Positions 48,633-59,869 of a stretch of DNA of 64,000 nt are shown piece after piece. The notes below the pieces were generated by a model that was given only the letters and a program-made list of their open reading frames with translations, did not search any database and was not told where the DNA came from. Position 1 is the first letter of the stretch. The number at the start of each line of letters is the position of its first letter. The DNA lies in assembly GCA_965242485.1 (NCBI GenBank), contig CBDESM010000003.1, forward strand, positions 1,612,001 through 1,676,000. Reading direction: 5' to 3'. Both the position numbers and the translations under genes were made by a program. The stretch is from CBDESM01 sp965242485 (GTDB lineage Bacteria; Chloroflexota; Dehalococcoidia; Bin125).

Positions 48633-49267
48633 TCTCGCGGCTGCACGGCCGCGCCGTGGCCTGGCACGAGGCGGCGCAGAGCGTCGAGGTCGAGGTCGGC
48701 GGAATCACCTACGAGGTGCGCCTGCCGACCGCGGTCTGGCGCGCGCTGGACGCGGATCGGCCGGCCGAGGTGACGCTGTACACGCACTACCACGTGCCCG
48801 ATCGGCAGCCGGTGCCGGTGCTGATCGGCTTCCTGCGGCCCGCGGAACGCGATTTCTTCCGCAAGCTGGTGACGGTGCAGAGCATGGGCGTGACGACGGC
48901 GCAGCGCGCCTTGGCCGCGTCGGTCTCGACCATCGCCGGCTGGATCGAGGGCGAGGATCGCCGCTCGCTGACGGGGCTGCCCGGCATCGGCCCGCGGCAG
49001 GCGGACCGGATCATCGCCGAGCTGCGCGGCAAGGTGGCCGAGGAGGCGCTGCTGGCCGACGAGGGCTACGACGGAGCCGCCGCCGCGCCGCGGCCGCCGG
49101 CCCACGTGCTCGCGGACGCGGAGGCGGCGCTGGTCGGCTTGGGCTATCCGCAGCGGGAGGCGGCGGCTTGGGTGACCGAAGCGGCGTCCGCGGCCGAGGG
49201 CGAACTGACGACGGAAGCGCTGCTGCGCGCGATCCTGCAGCGGCTCGGCGGCGAGATTCAGCCATAG
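48629..49267 (+). CDS. ruvA: Holliday junction DNA helicase subunit RuvA
   Basis: Binds Holliday junctions and loads RuvB. The OB domain opens MISRLHGRAV; the HhH motifs include LTGLPGIGPRQADRIIAELRGK near 112-133 (shown in part); and domain III at the C-terminus binds RuvB. Length 212 aa. Overlaps ruvC by 4 nt. ruvB is not next to it, unlike in E. coli, and must be elsewhere. Confidence 0.94.
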   Translation: MISRLHGRAVAWHEAAQSVEVEVGGITYEVRLPTAVWRALDADRPAEVTLYTHYHVPDRQPVPVLIGFLRPAERDFFRKLVTVQSMGVTTAQRALAASVSTIAGWIEGEDRRSLTGLPGIGPRQADRIIAELRGKVAEEALLADEGYDGAAAAPRPPAHVLADAEAALVGLGYPQREAAAWVTEAASAAEGELTTEALLRAILQRLGGEIQP

Positions 49268-49307
49268 TCCGCGACGCCCGATACTATGCAGTGTCGGGAG
49301 GCCATTT

Positions 49308-51380
<2,073 letters not shown>

Positions 51381-51402
51381 GGCCGGCCGCGGGGGCGCCG
51401 CC

Positions 51403-52170
51403 GTGGTGATGGAGCCGGAGCCCGAACTGCGCGCGCCGCGGCCCTCGCGCAGCGATCCGCCATCTTGGCTGGGCGGCGAGCCGCAGCGGGCCGATTCGCG
51501 GTCCTGCGCGTTCTGCGGCGAGTCGGCCCCGCCCGGCTCGTCCTTCTGCCCCCACTGCGGCCGCGGGCTGACCAGGGCGCTGCGGCCCGGCCGCGGGCAG
51601 CCGCTGACCGTGCTGTTCACCGACATCGAGGACTCGAGCCAGCTGACGGAGCGGCTCGGCGACACGATCTGGGAAGGGCTGCTCGAGGAGCACGAGCAGA
51701 TCGTGCGCGGCGAGGTGCAGCGGCACGGCGGCTTCGAGGTCAAGCAGACCGGGGACGGCTTCCTGATCGTGCATTCGGATCCGCTGCAGGCCGTGCAGTG
51801 CGCGGCGCGGACCCAGTCGCGGGTGATGCAGCGGGCGGATGAAGCGGGCGCGGCCTGGCCGGTGCGGGTGCGGATGGGCATCCATTCGGGCAACGTGACC
51901 ATGCGCCCCGACGGCGACATCCTCGGCCAGACCGTCAACGAGGCGTCGCGCATCCTGGCCAAGGGCCGCGGCGGCGAGATCATGACCTCGGCCGAGTTCG
52001 CCGAATCGCTCGCCGGCGAACGGGCCGGCGGCTACTTCCGCGACGCGGGCAAGCGCCGCATCCGCGGCAGGTCCAGGCGCATGCACCTCTACCGCTTCGA
52101 CTGGCCGGGCTATCTCGATGCGGACCCGGCCGCGTTGGACGGAGCCCGCCTACCGGGCTTCGAGTCGTAG
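51403..52170 (+). CDS. Class III adenylate/guanylate cyclase domain protein with zinc ribbon
   Basis: 255-aa soluble protein. Residues 34-52 form a CxxC...CxxC zinc ribbon (SCAFCGES ... FCPHCGRG). The cyclase homology domain (about 65-225) has the first metal Asp in VLFTDIEDSSQL near 72 and the second in TGDGFLI near 118, plus VRMGIHSG and GQTVNEASRI near the ribose/transition-state site. The metal ligands are intact, so nucleotide cyclisation is possible; the purine-selecting residues were not resolved. No receptor or membrane domain is attached. Start could be GTG 51403, GTG 51406 or ATG 51409. It converges with ftsK, 12 nt apart. Confidence 0.82.
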   Translation: MVMEPEPELRAPRPSRSDPPSWLGGEPQRADSRSCAFCGESAPPGSSFCPHCGRGLTRALRPGRGQPLTVLFTDIEDSSQLTERLGDTIWEGLLEEHEQIVRGEVQRHGGFEVKQTGDGFLIVHSDPLQAVQCAARTQSRVMQRADEAGAAWPVRVRMGIHSGNVTMRPDGDILGQTVNEASRILAKGRGGEIMTSAEFAESLAGERAGGYFRDAGKRRIRGRSRRMHLYRFDWPGYLDADPAALDGARLPGFES

Positions 52171-52182
52171 ATCGCCGAAATC

Positions 52183-55155
52183 TCAGCTCCGCGCCGGCTC
52201 GGCCCGGCGCAGCACGCGGCGGGAAGGCCCGCCGTCGCTCGGGGCGATGACGCCGTTGCGCTCGAGCCGCTCGATCAGCCGTTCGGCCTGCTGCGCCGGC
52301 ACGCGCAGGCGCCGCTGCAGCAGCGACGCGGAGATCCGCTCCAGCTCGCCCGCGAGCAGCTCCGCCTCGTCGTACTGCGGATCGGATGCCGCCCCGTCGC
52401 CCTCGATGACGCGCCAGCCGTCTTCCGCTTCCGGCTCCTCGATCTCGCCCTCCGCGGCCACGATGTCGATGAAGCCGGGATCGTCGTTCTCCTCAGATTC
52501 AGGCATCTCGAAGGCGGCGTCCGCCAGATCTTCGCTCTCGCCATCGAAATCGCCGGCCGGGTCTTCGTGCGCATCGTGCGCGTCGTCGGCCTCGATCTCT
52601 GCGGCGGGCGGCTGCTGCGGCTCCTGCTCCGACTGCATGGCGGCTTGGACGGTGGCGTGCAGGTCGCGCAGCGCCGCTTCGGCCTCGCGCGCCTCCAGTT
52701 CCTGTTCGGCGTGGTCGGAGTGCTGCGCGAGGTCGCGCAGGGCCGCGTCCATCGTCGGGCGCGACTGGCTCGCGGGCTCCTGCTGCGACCAGGCTTGGAT
52801 CACGCGCTCGATCTCGGAGTCGTCCACGAATGCGCCCTGCGCGCGGACGGGGCGGAGCGCGTCGCGGCTCATGTAGAGCATGTCGCCCTTGCCGAGCAGC
52901 TTCTCGGCGCCGGTCTGGTCCATGATCACCCGCGCATCCGTGCCCGAAGTCGTCGCGAAGGCGATCCGGGTCGGGAAGTTCGCCTTGATCAGGCCGGTCA
53001 CGACGTCGACCGAGGGGCGCTGCGTGGCGACGACGAGGTGGATGCCCGTGGCCCGCGCCAGCTGCGCCAGCCGCACCAGCTGCTGCTCGACGTCGACCGG
53101 CGCCGCCATCATCATGTCGGCCAGCTCGTCCAGCACGACCACCCAGTACGGCATCGGCTTGGCCGTGCCCGGCAGCGCGTTGTAGGCGGCGATGTTGCGC
53201 GCTCCCGATTCCTCCAGCTTCCGGTAGCGACGGTCCATCTCGCCGACCACGACGCCGAGCACCGAGACGACCTCGTCCGAGTCGGTGACGACGTGCGAGA
53301 AGCCGAGATGCGGCACGCGCGCGTAGTTGGTCAGCTCGACCCGCTTGGGGTCGACCAGGATCAGGCGCACCTGATGCGGCGACTGCTGCATCAGCAGCGA
53401 GGTGATGATCGTGTTGATGCAGACCGACTTGCCGGAGCCGGTCGCGCCCGCGATCAGCACGTGCGGCATCTTGGTCAGGTCGGCGATCACCGGCTTGCCG
53501 GAGACGTCGCGCCCGAGCGCGATCGGCAGACCGCCCTTCTCCGCCGCCTTCTTGAAGCCGTCCGACTCGATCAGGCCGCGCAGCCCGACCACGCGCTGAT
53601 CCGCGTTGGGCACCTCGACGCCGACGATCGGCTGGCCCGGCACCGGCGCTTCGATCCGGATCGAGGGCGCGGCCAAGGCCAGTGCCAGGTCGTCGGCGAG
53701 GCGGGTGATGCGGTTGACGCGGACGCGCGTGCGCGAGACTTCTTCATCGACCGTCTGCGGCACGCCCTGTTCGTCGCGCAGCTGCTTGCCGTCGGGCCCC
53801 TTGACGGGCACCGTCTTGGTTTTGATCTCCCAGCCCGGCTGGATGCCGAACTGCGTGATCGCCGGCCCCTCGTTGATTTGGGTGACCGAGGCGTCGACCC
53901 CGAAGGAGGCGAGCGTCTCGACGATGATCCGCGCGGATTCCTCCGAGCCGTTGCGGACCTCGTCGTCCGGCGGATCTTCGTCGAGCAGTTCGATCGAGGG
54001 CAGCCGCCAGCCGTCCTCCGCCGTGCGCGCGAGCGTCCGCGCGGGCTGCCGCGGGTCGGGCGGAGGTGCGGGCGCCGGTGCCGGCGCGGCCGCTTCGAGT
54101 TCGGCGCGCGTGACCGGCGCTTGCGGGGCCGCGGGCGCTTCCTGCACGAGCTGCGAGATCGGCTCGACCGCGGGCTCGGGCTCGGGCTCCGCCGCCGGCG
54201 GGGGTTCGACCGCTTGCGGCTCCTCGGCGGGAGGGTCGAGCAGGCTGGTGCGCCGCTCGACGGGCGGGCGGCGGGCCGCTGCCGGCGCGGGCACGTACGT
54301 TGCCTGCTCGACCTGAGTCGACTGCGGGACGAAGGCGCGCGGGCGGATCCTGGCAGCGTCCGGGATCACGACCGTTTCCAGTTCGTACTCGGATTTCGGC
54401 TCGCCCGGCGCGGGGGCGCCGCCGAACGGCTCGGCGCGTCCGCCGGAAGCGGATGAGGGAAGCGCGTCGATGCCCGGCGACCGCATCATCGAGGGCGTGT
54501 CGATCGGCGTGACGGCGGTGGGCGCGAAGCTGGTGTCGGTCGCGCGCGGCGGCGGCGGCAGGGTGCGGTGCGTCTCGACCATCTCCGGCGTCGTGCGCCC
54601 GAGCGCGGCGAGCAGCTGGTCCCCCGAGCGGGAGAGCCAGCGTCCGCTGATGCCCAGCGCTGCTCCCGTCAGCTCCCGCGAGTGCACGGGGAAGGCGATG
54701 ACGCCGGCGGCGATCGCGAGCACGCCGATGGGCAGCCCGTACGGAGTCGCCAAAGCCTCGCCGATGCCGCCGCCGAGCGACGCCTCGGCGAAGTCGACGC
54801 CGGCGAACGCGAGCTGCGGCCGGATCAATCCGGCGATGCCCCAGACGGCGAGCAGGCCGACCGCGGCTGCGAGCGCGCGCCGCATGTTGACGTCCGCGGC
54901 GCTCCGGCCCAGCGCGGCGAAGATCGATGCAGCGATCAGCCCGGCCGCGACCGCGTAGGCGGCGCCGCCGAAGGTGTCCAGCACGGCTTCGCGGAGGCCG
55001 GCGAGCGGCGCGGCGGAGAGCGAGAGCCAGGTCGCGGCGAGCAGCGTGCAGGATGCGGTGAAGAGCGCGGCGGCGAGGCGGACGGTGTCGCGGTCGCCGC
55101 GCGCCGGCGCGGCGTCGGCCGCGGAGCCCGGATGCGCTGGAGTTTCGAGTGCCAT
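52183..55155 (-). CDS. ftsK: DNA translocase FtsK/SpoIIIE
   Basis: Septal DNA pump that clears and aligns the chromosome at division. The 990-aa protein has four N-terminal membrane helices (about 27-170), a Pro/Glu-rich linker (about 200-370) and the RecA-like motor with Walker A GATGSGKSVC near 570-579 and Walker B VVLDELADMMM. After the motor comes an unusually acidic segment (about 800-930). The C-terminal gamma winged helix (SASLLQRRLRVPAQQAERLI) binds orienting sequences. Length is within the family range. It ends convergent with the cyclase gene. Confidence 0.95.
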   Translation of the reverse strand: MALETPAHPGSAADAAPARGDRDTVRLAAALFTASCTLLAATWLSLSAAPLAGLREAVLDTFGGAAYAVAAGLIAASIFAALGRSAADVNMRRALAAAVGLLAVWGIAGLIRPQLAFAGVDFAEASLGGGIGEALATPYGLPIGVLAIAAGVIAFPVHSRELTGAALGISGRWLSRSGDQLLAALGRTTPEMVETHRTLPPPPRATDTSFAPTAVTPIDTPSMMRSPGIDALPSSASGGRAEPFGGAPAPGEPKSEYELETVVIPDAARIRPRAFVPQSTQVEQATYVPAPAAARRPPVERRTSLLDPPAEEPQAVEPPPAAEPEPEPAVEPISQLVQEAPAAPQAPVTRAELEAAAPAPAPAPPPDPRQPARTLARTAEDGWRLPSIELLDEDPPDDEVRNGSEESARIIVETLASFGVDASVTQINEGPAITQFGIQPGWEIKTKTVPVKGPDGKQLRDEQGVPQTVDEEVSRTRVRVNRITRLADDLALALAAPSIRIEAPVPGQPIVGVEVPNADQRVVGLRGLIESDGFKKAAEKGGLPIALGRDVSGKPVIADLTKMPHVLIAGATGSGKSVCINTIITSLLMQQSPHQVRLILVDPKRVELTNYARVPHLGFSHVVTDSDEVVSVLGVVVGEMDRRYRKLEESGARNIAAYNALPGTAKPMPYWVVVLDELADMMMAAPVDVEQQLVRLAQLARATGIHLVVATQRPSVDVVTGLIKANFPTRIAFATTSGTDARVIMDQTGAEKLLGKGDMLYMSRDALRPVRAQGAFVDDSEIERVIQAWSQQEPASQSRPTMDAALRDLAQHSDHAEQELEAREAEAALRDLHATVQAAMQSEQEPQQPPAAEIEADDAHDAHEDPAGDFDGESEDLADAAFEMPESEENDDPGFIDIVAAEGEIEEPEAEDGWRVIEGDGAASDPQYDEAELLAGELERISASLLQRRLRVPAQQAERLIERLERNGVIAPSDGGPSRRVLRRAEPARS

Positions 55156-55233
55156 CGGGCAGCGTCATTCCAGCCCGCGGGCCTGCACGGCACGGCGGCG
55201 CGCGCGCATGCGCTCCGCACGGGAATCAACCGC

Positions 55234-56898
55234 TCAGACCTCGACCGCCACGGGAATCACCATAGGCCGCTGCTTGGTTTCGCTTGACAAAAATCTGGAA
55301 ATTGTTTTCGCCACTTGGTTCTCGACCTCATGCAGTTCGACCGGCCCGGAATGCTTGCGCAGCGCTTTGCGGACCACGGCGACCGCGCCGTCGCGGAGCT
55401 CGGGCGTGAGCTCGGCGAAGCCGCGGGCATGGACGTCGATCTCGCCGACGAGCCGTCCCGTGCTGTGATCGAACGGGAAGACGACGATGACCGCGCCGTC
55501 GCGCGCCAGATGCGCGCGGTCGCGGATCACCGCCTTGTCGACCCCGCCCACGTTCATCCCATCGACGTAGATGTAATGCGATTGCACCTGGTCGATCACT
55601 TCAGACCGCTCCCGGTCCAGCTCCAGCACCTGCCCGTCGAGCATGATGTGGCAGGCGTCCGGGTGCACGCCCATGTCCTGCGCGAGCCGCGCGTGCTGCG
55701 AGAGGTGCCGGTACTCGCCGTGGATCGGCACGAACGCCTGCGGCCGGGTCAGGCCGATCACGGTCTTCAACTCCTCCTGCGCCGCATGTCCGCGCACGTG
55801 CACGTGCTCGCAGCCCGGCGCGCCCACGTACAGCACATTGCAGCCGGCGCGGTACAGGTTGTCGATGGTCGTGTTGACCGCCGCTTCGTTGCCCGGAATC
55901 GGGCTGGAGGAGAGCACCACGGTGTCGCCGTCCTGCAGGCCCACGTCGCGATGATTCCCCGCGGCCATGCGCGAGAGTGCCGACATCGGCTCGCCCTGCG
56001 CGCCCGTGCAGAGGATCACCGACCGCTCGTCGCGGACGCTGCCGCGGTCGGAGATGTCGCGCACGCGGCGCTCGTCGTACTGGAGATACTTGAGATCGGT
56101 CGCCACGCGGATGTTCTTCTCCATCGAGTAGCCGGTCGGGAACACGACCCGATCGGCTGCGGCCGCGCCGTCGAAGATCTGCTGGACGCGCGCGATCTGG
56201 GAGGCGAAGGTGGCGACGATCACGCGCCCGGGCGCGGTCAGCAGGATCTGCGCCAGCGTGTCGCCCACGATCGTTTCGGTCGGCGTCGAGCCGGGCCGGT
56301 CGGCGTAGGTCGAGTCGCTGCAGAGCAGGCGCACGCCCTCGTCGCCGTAGAAGGCCAGCCGGCCCAGGTCCGTCGGCTCGCTCAGCACCGGCGTGTGGTC
56401 GATCTTGAAGTCGCCGGTATGGACGATCAGGCCGGCAGGCGTGTCGAGCGCGATTCCGAAGGCGTCGGGAATCGAGTGCGCCACGGGGAAGAACTCGACC
56501 GAGATATCCCCGAAGTCGTAACGGTGTTCCGCGTTGATCGAAGCCTGCGCGACGTCGAGCTGCCCGGCCTCGTCGAGCTTGGCCTTGATCAGCCCCTGCG
56601 TGAGCGGCGCGCCGTAGATCGGCGCGGGCAGCGACGGCAGCAGGAAGCGGAGCGCGCCGATGTGATCTTCGTGCCCGTGCGTGATCAGGTAGGCCCGCAG
56701 CTTGCCCCGCCGCGCCTCCAGGTACGACGCGTCGGGGATGATGTAGTCGACGCCGTGCATCTCGTCGGTGGGGAACATCAGGCCGGCGTCGGCGACGACC
56801 ATGTCCTCGGCCGTCTCGTAGACCATCATGTTGCGGCCGATGTTGCCGAGCCCGCCGAGCGGGATCATGCGCACGACGCCGGGGGCGGGATCGTTCAC
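55234..56898 (-). CDS. rnj: Ribonuclease J
   Basis: Metallo-beta-lactamase/beta-CASP nuclease with 5'-3' exo- and endonuclease activity on mRNA and rRNA. The zinc motif is ITHGHEDHIGAL (first His near 74); the remaining ligands lie in FPVAHSIPD and HTGDFKIDHTP. The beta-CASP region includes CTGAQGEP and the C-terminal GEYRHLSQHARLA. Length 554 aa is typical. GTG start. Single copy seen here; some bacteria carry J1 and J2. Confidence 0.95.
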   Translation of the reverse strand: MNDPAPGVVRMIPLGGLGNIGRNMMVYETAEDMVVADAGLMFPTDEMHGVDYIIPDASYLEARRGKLRAYLITHGHEDHIGALRFLLPSLPAPIYGAPLTQGLIKAKLDEAGQLDVAQASINAEHRYDFGDISVEFFPVAHSIPDAFGIALDTPAGLIVHTGDFKIDHTPVLSEPTDLGRLAFYGDEGVRLLCSDSTYADRPGSTPTETIVGDTLAQILLTAPGRVIVATFASQIARVQQIFDGAAAADRVVFPTGYSMEKNIRVATDLKYLQYDERRVRDISDRGSVRDERSVILCTGAQGEPMSALSRMAAGNHRDVGLQDGDTVVLSSSPIPGNEAAVNTTIDNLYRAGCNVLYVGAPGCEHVHVRGHAAQEELKTVIGLTRPQAFVPIHGEYRHLSQHARLAQDMGVHPDACHIMLDGQVLELDRERSEVIDQVQSHYIYVDGMNVGGVDKAVIRDRAHLARDGAVIVVFPFDHSTGRLVGEIDVHARGFAELTPELRDGAVAVVRKALRKHSGPVELHEVENQVAKTISRFLSSETKQRPMVIPVAVEV

Positions 56899-56917
56899 GG
56901 GCGCTCCAATTGAATTG

Positions 56918-57547
56918 CTAGAAGAGCGATTGCTGCGCCTCTTCCGGTTGCGGTTCGGCGGGAGCGGGCGGCGCGGCGAACGGATCCGGACGCGGCGAAT
57001 TTGCCAGCAGCTCCGGGATGCGGGCGAAGTCGTCGAAGAGCACGTCCCGCAGATTCGAGTTCCGCAGCGCCGCGGCCGGGTGGTAGACCGGCAGCACTCG
57101 CCAGGGCGGCGCTTCGATCAGCGTTCCGCGCGTGCGCCCCATTGCCGCGCCGGGCAGGAAGTACTGGGTCGCGAAGCGGCCGAGCGTGACGATCAGTTTC
57201 GGGCGGATGCCGTAGAGCTGTTCGTGCAGGTAGACCTCGCAGGCCTCGATCTCGTCCGGCATCGGGTCGCGGTTGCTCGGCGGGCGGCACTTGACGACGT
57301 TGGTCACGAACACGCGCCGGCGGTCGAGCCCGATCCGCTGCAGGCATTCGTCCAGCAGCTGGCCCGCCCGGCCGACGAACGGCAGCCCCTGCTGATCTTC
57401 GTGGAAGCCCGGCCCTTCGCCGATGAACATCAGCTCGGCCTCGGGATCGCCGTTGCCGGGCACCGTCCGCGTCCGCCCCTCGCAGAGCCGGCAGGCGTTG
57501 CAGTCGGCGATCCGTCGTTCCAAGTCGGCGACCAGTTCCGCTTGCAT
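56918..57547 (-). CDS. Uracil-DNA glycosylase, family 4
   Basis: Removes uracil from DNA using a fold with a 4Fe-4S cluster. The cluster Cys are at 16 and 19 (CNAC) with two more later, including VVKCRPP. The active-site motif GEGPGFHEDQQGLPFVGRAG and the C-terminal VYHPAAAL motif are characteristic of family 4. The 209-aa protein ends EEAQQSLF, a short acidic tail ending in a QxxLF-like motif that resembles clamp-binding peptides. Its start is 39 nt downstream of the tatC stop. Confidence 0.93.
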   Translation of the reverse strand: MQAELVADLERRIADCNACRLCEGRTRTVPGNGDPEAELMFIGEGPGFHEDQQGLPFVGRAGQLLDECLQRIGLDRRRVFVTNVVKCRPPSNRDPMPDEIEACEVYLHEQLYGIRPKLIVTLGRFATQYFLPGAAMGRTRGTLIEAPPWRVLPVYHPAAALRNSNLRDVLFDDFARIPELLANSPRPDPFAAPPAPAEPQPEEAQQSLF

Positions 57548-57586
57548 GGGCGGGAGTGTAAACGCGGAGGACGGGCGGCCCGCTGA

Positions 57587-58435
57587 TCACTCGATCGGGT
57601 TGCCGTCCTGGTCGAGGCTGGGCTCGACCACGGGGATGATCGGGCGCGTCTCGACGATGCGGACGAGGAGGACGCCGAGCGCGAAGAGCCCGATCGTGGG
57701 CACGGCCACGGCCGCCTGAGTGACCGGGTCGATCGAGGGCGTGACCAGCGCCGCCAGCACGAACGCGCCGATGATCGCCCAGCGCCACATCCGCAGCAGC
57801 CGCTTCGAGGTGACCAGCCCGAACGCGCCCAGCCCCATCAGGAACAGCGGGATCTCGAAGATCACCCCCGTCCAGAGCATGAAGCGGGTGAGCATGTCCA
57901 CGTAGTTGTTGATCCGCACCTGCGCCTCGGCGATGTCGGAGCCGAAGTTGAGCAGGAAGACCAGCGCCGGCGGCCAGCCGACGTAGAAGGCGAATGCCCC
58001 GCCGCCGGCGAAGGCGATGGTGGCCAGCGCCACGATCGGGATGATCCACTTGCGCTCCTGCCGCGTCAGGCCGGGGTGCAGGAAGGCGTAGATCTGGTAC
58101 AGGATCACCGGCATCGAGCCGGCCAGGCCGAGCAGCAGGCTGATCTTGATGTACGCGCCCACGTAGCCGAGCAGCTCCGTGTAGATCGGGCGGAAGCCCG
58201 GGTCCGCGTCCCGGCCCGGCTGCAGCAGGTAGTCGAGGATGTCGGACGCGAAGACGAGGGTGACGACGGTGAGCAGGACGACGGTGAGCGTGGCGACGGT
58301 GAGGCGGTTGCGGATCTCGGCGAGGTGCTCGCCCAGCGTCAGCGGCGCTCCGCCCTCCGGCGTCTCCTCGACCAGTTCGGGCTCCGCTGCGCCGTCGGGC
58401 GGCGGGGCATCCTGCTCGAACGCGCGGGTCGCCAT
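57587..58435 (-). CDS. tatC: Sec-independent translocase subunit TatC
   Basis: Receptor of twin-arginine signal peptides, with six membrane helices in 282 aa. The N-terminal LTLGEHLAEIRNRL stretch holds the conserved Glu and Arg. Later PGLTRQERKWI and the PLFLMGLGAFGLVTSKRL segment are typical. It is preceded by an acidic 30-residue tail. Twelve bases separate it from tatA/B upstream. Confidence 0.95.
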   Translation of the reverse strand: MATRAFEQDAPPPDGAAEPELVEETPEGGAPLTLGEHLAEIRNRLTVATLTVVLLTVVTLVFASDILDYLLQPGRDADPGFRPIYTELLGYVGAYIKISLLLGLAGSMPVILYQIYAFLHPGLTRQERKWIIPIVALATIAFAGGGAFAFYVGWPPALVFLLNFGSDIAEAQVRINNYVDMLTRFMLWTGVIFEIPLFLMGLGAFGLVTSKRLLRMWRWAIIGAFVLAALVTPSIDPVTQAAVAVPTIGLFALGVLLVRIVETRPIIPVVEPSLDQDGNPIE

Positions 58436-58447
58436 CGGCGCGCGGGG

Positions 58448-58969
58448 CTAGTCGCCGCGCCGCCGGCGCAGCGCGATCACGTTGGACGGGCGCGCGGGCG
58501 CGGAAGACGGCCCGTCGCCGCCCTCGGCCGCCCGGCGGCGCACGATCGGCCGCCGCCGCACGCGCCGTTCCATCGCGGGCCGCGCCTCGGCCGCTTTCGA
58601 TGCCGCGGGCCCCTCGTCCTCCGCCCGGTCCGGCCCCTCATCCCCGCCCTTGGCCGTCTCGACCGCCTCCGCGGTCGCGTCCTCGGCGTCGCGCACGGCC
58701 AAGCGCAGCTCCTGCCCCGTCTCCTCGATGTCGCGCCGGATGTCTTGGTCCGTCTCTTCCAAGTCCATGCGGACCTCGACCATCTCCTCCCGGATCTCCT
58801 CGAAATCGACCAGGTATTCGTCGCGGAAGTCGCGGGCGTACTCGCGCAACTCGCGGACGGCGCGCCCGAATTGCCCGGCGAACTCGGGCAGCCGCCCCGG
58901 CCCGAAGATGATCGCCGCGAGCAGCAGCACCATCAGCAGTTCCGGGATGCCGACGCCGAAGATGTTCAT
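58448..58969 (-). CDS. TatA/TatB-family twin-arginine translocase subunit
   Basis: 173-aa protein with one N-terminal membrane helix (about 8-22) followed by the FGPGRLPEFAGQFGRAVREL amphipathic helix, the core of TatA/B proteins. A long charged helix (about 45-100) and a Pro/Arg/Glu-rich tail make it longer than standard TatA (about 60-90 aa), more like TatB. A separate second TatA is not seen in the window. The start codon lies 50 nt below a TAGGCTGAT motif on this strand. Confidence 0.9.
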   Translation of the reverse strand: MNIFGVGIPELLMVLLLAAIIFGPGRLPEFAGQFGRAVRELREYARDFRDEYLVDFEEIREEMVEVRMDLEETDQDIRRDIEETGQELRLAVRDAEDATAEAVETAKGGDEGPDRAEDEGPAASKAAEARPAMERRVRRRPIVRRRAAEGGDGPSSAPARPSNVIALRRRRGD

Positions 58970-59018
58970 GATTTGCGCACCCGAACGGACGCGCCTTCAA
59001 CGGCGCGCAACCGCGCGA

Positions 59019-59027
59019 ATCAGCCTA
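59019..59027 (-). promoter_or_regulatory. TAGGCTGAT motif upstream of tatA/B, possible -10
   Basis: Read on the minus strand, this is identical to the motifs before 5S rRNA and rpsA. It falls 50 nt upstream of the tatA/B start in the 115-nt gap after nusB::acpP. No TTG -35 is obvious. Confidence 0.35.
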
Positions 59028-59084
59028 TCCGATTGCCGGATGCAGCCCGCGAAGTTCCGTCAAGCGGCGCCGGGGCGGCGGGCG

Positions 59085-59864
59085 CTAGGAGGCGTCTTCG
59101 GGGACGCCCTTTTCGATCAGGAAATTGACCGCGTCGGCGACGGTGCCGATGTTCTCCGCGTCTTCGTCGGAAATCTCGAGATCGGGCGCGACATCGCGGA
59201 ACTCGTCCTCGAACGACATGATCAGCTCGACGAGGTCGAGCGAATCCGCGCCGAGGTCATCGACGAAGGAGGCTTCCATCGTGATGTCGTCGGGATCCGC
59301 GCCGAGCTGATCCTCGATGATCTTGCTGACTTTCTCGAAGAGGGCCACGGGTTCCGCCTTCTCTGCCGCGGGTTGCGGTTGCGCTGAATCGAGCCGCGAC
59401 CGGGTGATCGCGCCGAGCACGCCGCTGACGAGCCGGCGGCTGCCGTCGTTGCCGTATCGCCGGGCCAGCGCCACCGCCTCCTTCACCGCGATGTTGCGGC
59501 GGACGGCGGGCAGTCCGCTGCCCCGCTCATTATCGAACAGCAGCTCGTACAGCGCAACGCGCAGCACGGTCAGGTCGACCAGCGGCATCCGCGACAGATC
59601 GCGGTCGGCGGCCCCGTCGATGATCTCGTCGATCCGTCCGAGCAGCCGCCCGGTCCCTGCGACCAGGTCCGCGCCGTACTCCAGTTCCTCGGCGTCGAGC
59701 TCGTCGCCGCCCTCCCGCGGGCGCTCGTAGGCGGCCATCGCGTCGGTGCGCTGGAACGTCGCCTCGAAGAGCGCCTCGAATGCGCGCGTGCGGGCGCGGA
59801 TGCGGCGGACGGCGGGTTCGTCGGGCGCAGCCGGAGCCTCGGCGTCCGGCTGCGGATCGGCCAT
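59085..59864 (-). CDS. NusB-acyl carrier protein fusion
   Basis: One open frame of 259 aa with two unrelated proteins. Residues about 18-155 are NusB, the antitermination factor of rRNA transcription (RTRAFEALFEATFQ, LTVLRVALYELLF, NIAVKEAVALARRYG). Residues 173-259 are a complete acyl carrier protein with the phosphopantetheine Ser208 in GADSLDLVEL. A short Ala/Pro/Glu linker joins them with no stop codon. An in-frame GTG at 59348 (residue 173), with AAGG 8 nt upstream, could also start a free 87-aa ACP. fabD lies 5 nt upstream, so the ACP occupies its normal fatty-acid gene position. Either a true fusion or a dual-start gene; a frameshift error in the read is the alternative. Confidence 0.85.
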   Translation of the reverse strand: MADPQPDAEAPAAPDEPAVRRIRARTRAFEALFEATFQRTDAMAAYERPREGGDELDAEELEYGADLVAGTGRLLGRIDEIIDGAADRDLSRMPLVDLTVLRVALYELLFDNERGSGLPAVRRNIAVKEAVALARRYGNDGSRRLVSGVLGAITRSRLDSAQPQPAAEKAEPVALFEKVSKIIEDQLGADPDDITMEASFVDDLGADSLDLVELIMSFEDEFRDVAPDLEISDEDAENIGTVADAVNFLIEKGVPEDAS

Positions 59865-59869
59865 GCCGG

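Noticed and set aside
52567..54456. 629-codon plus-strand frame opposite ftsK
   Set aside because: No motif and skewed composition; the FtsK motor on the other strand explains the region.
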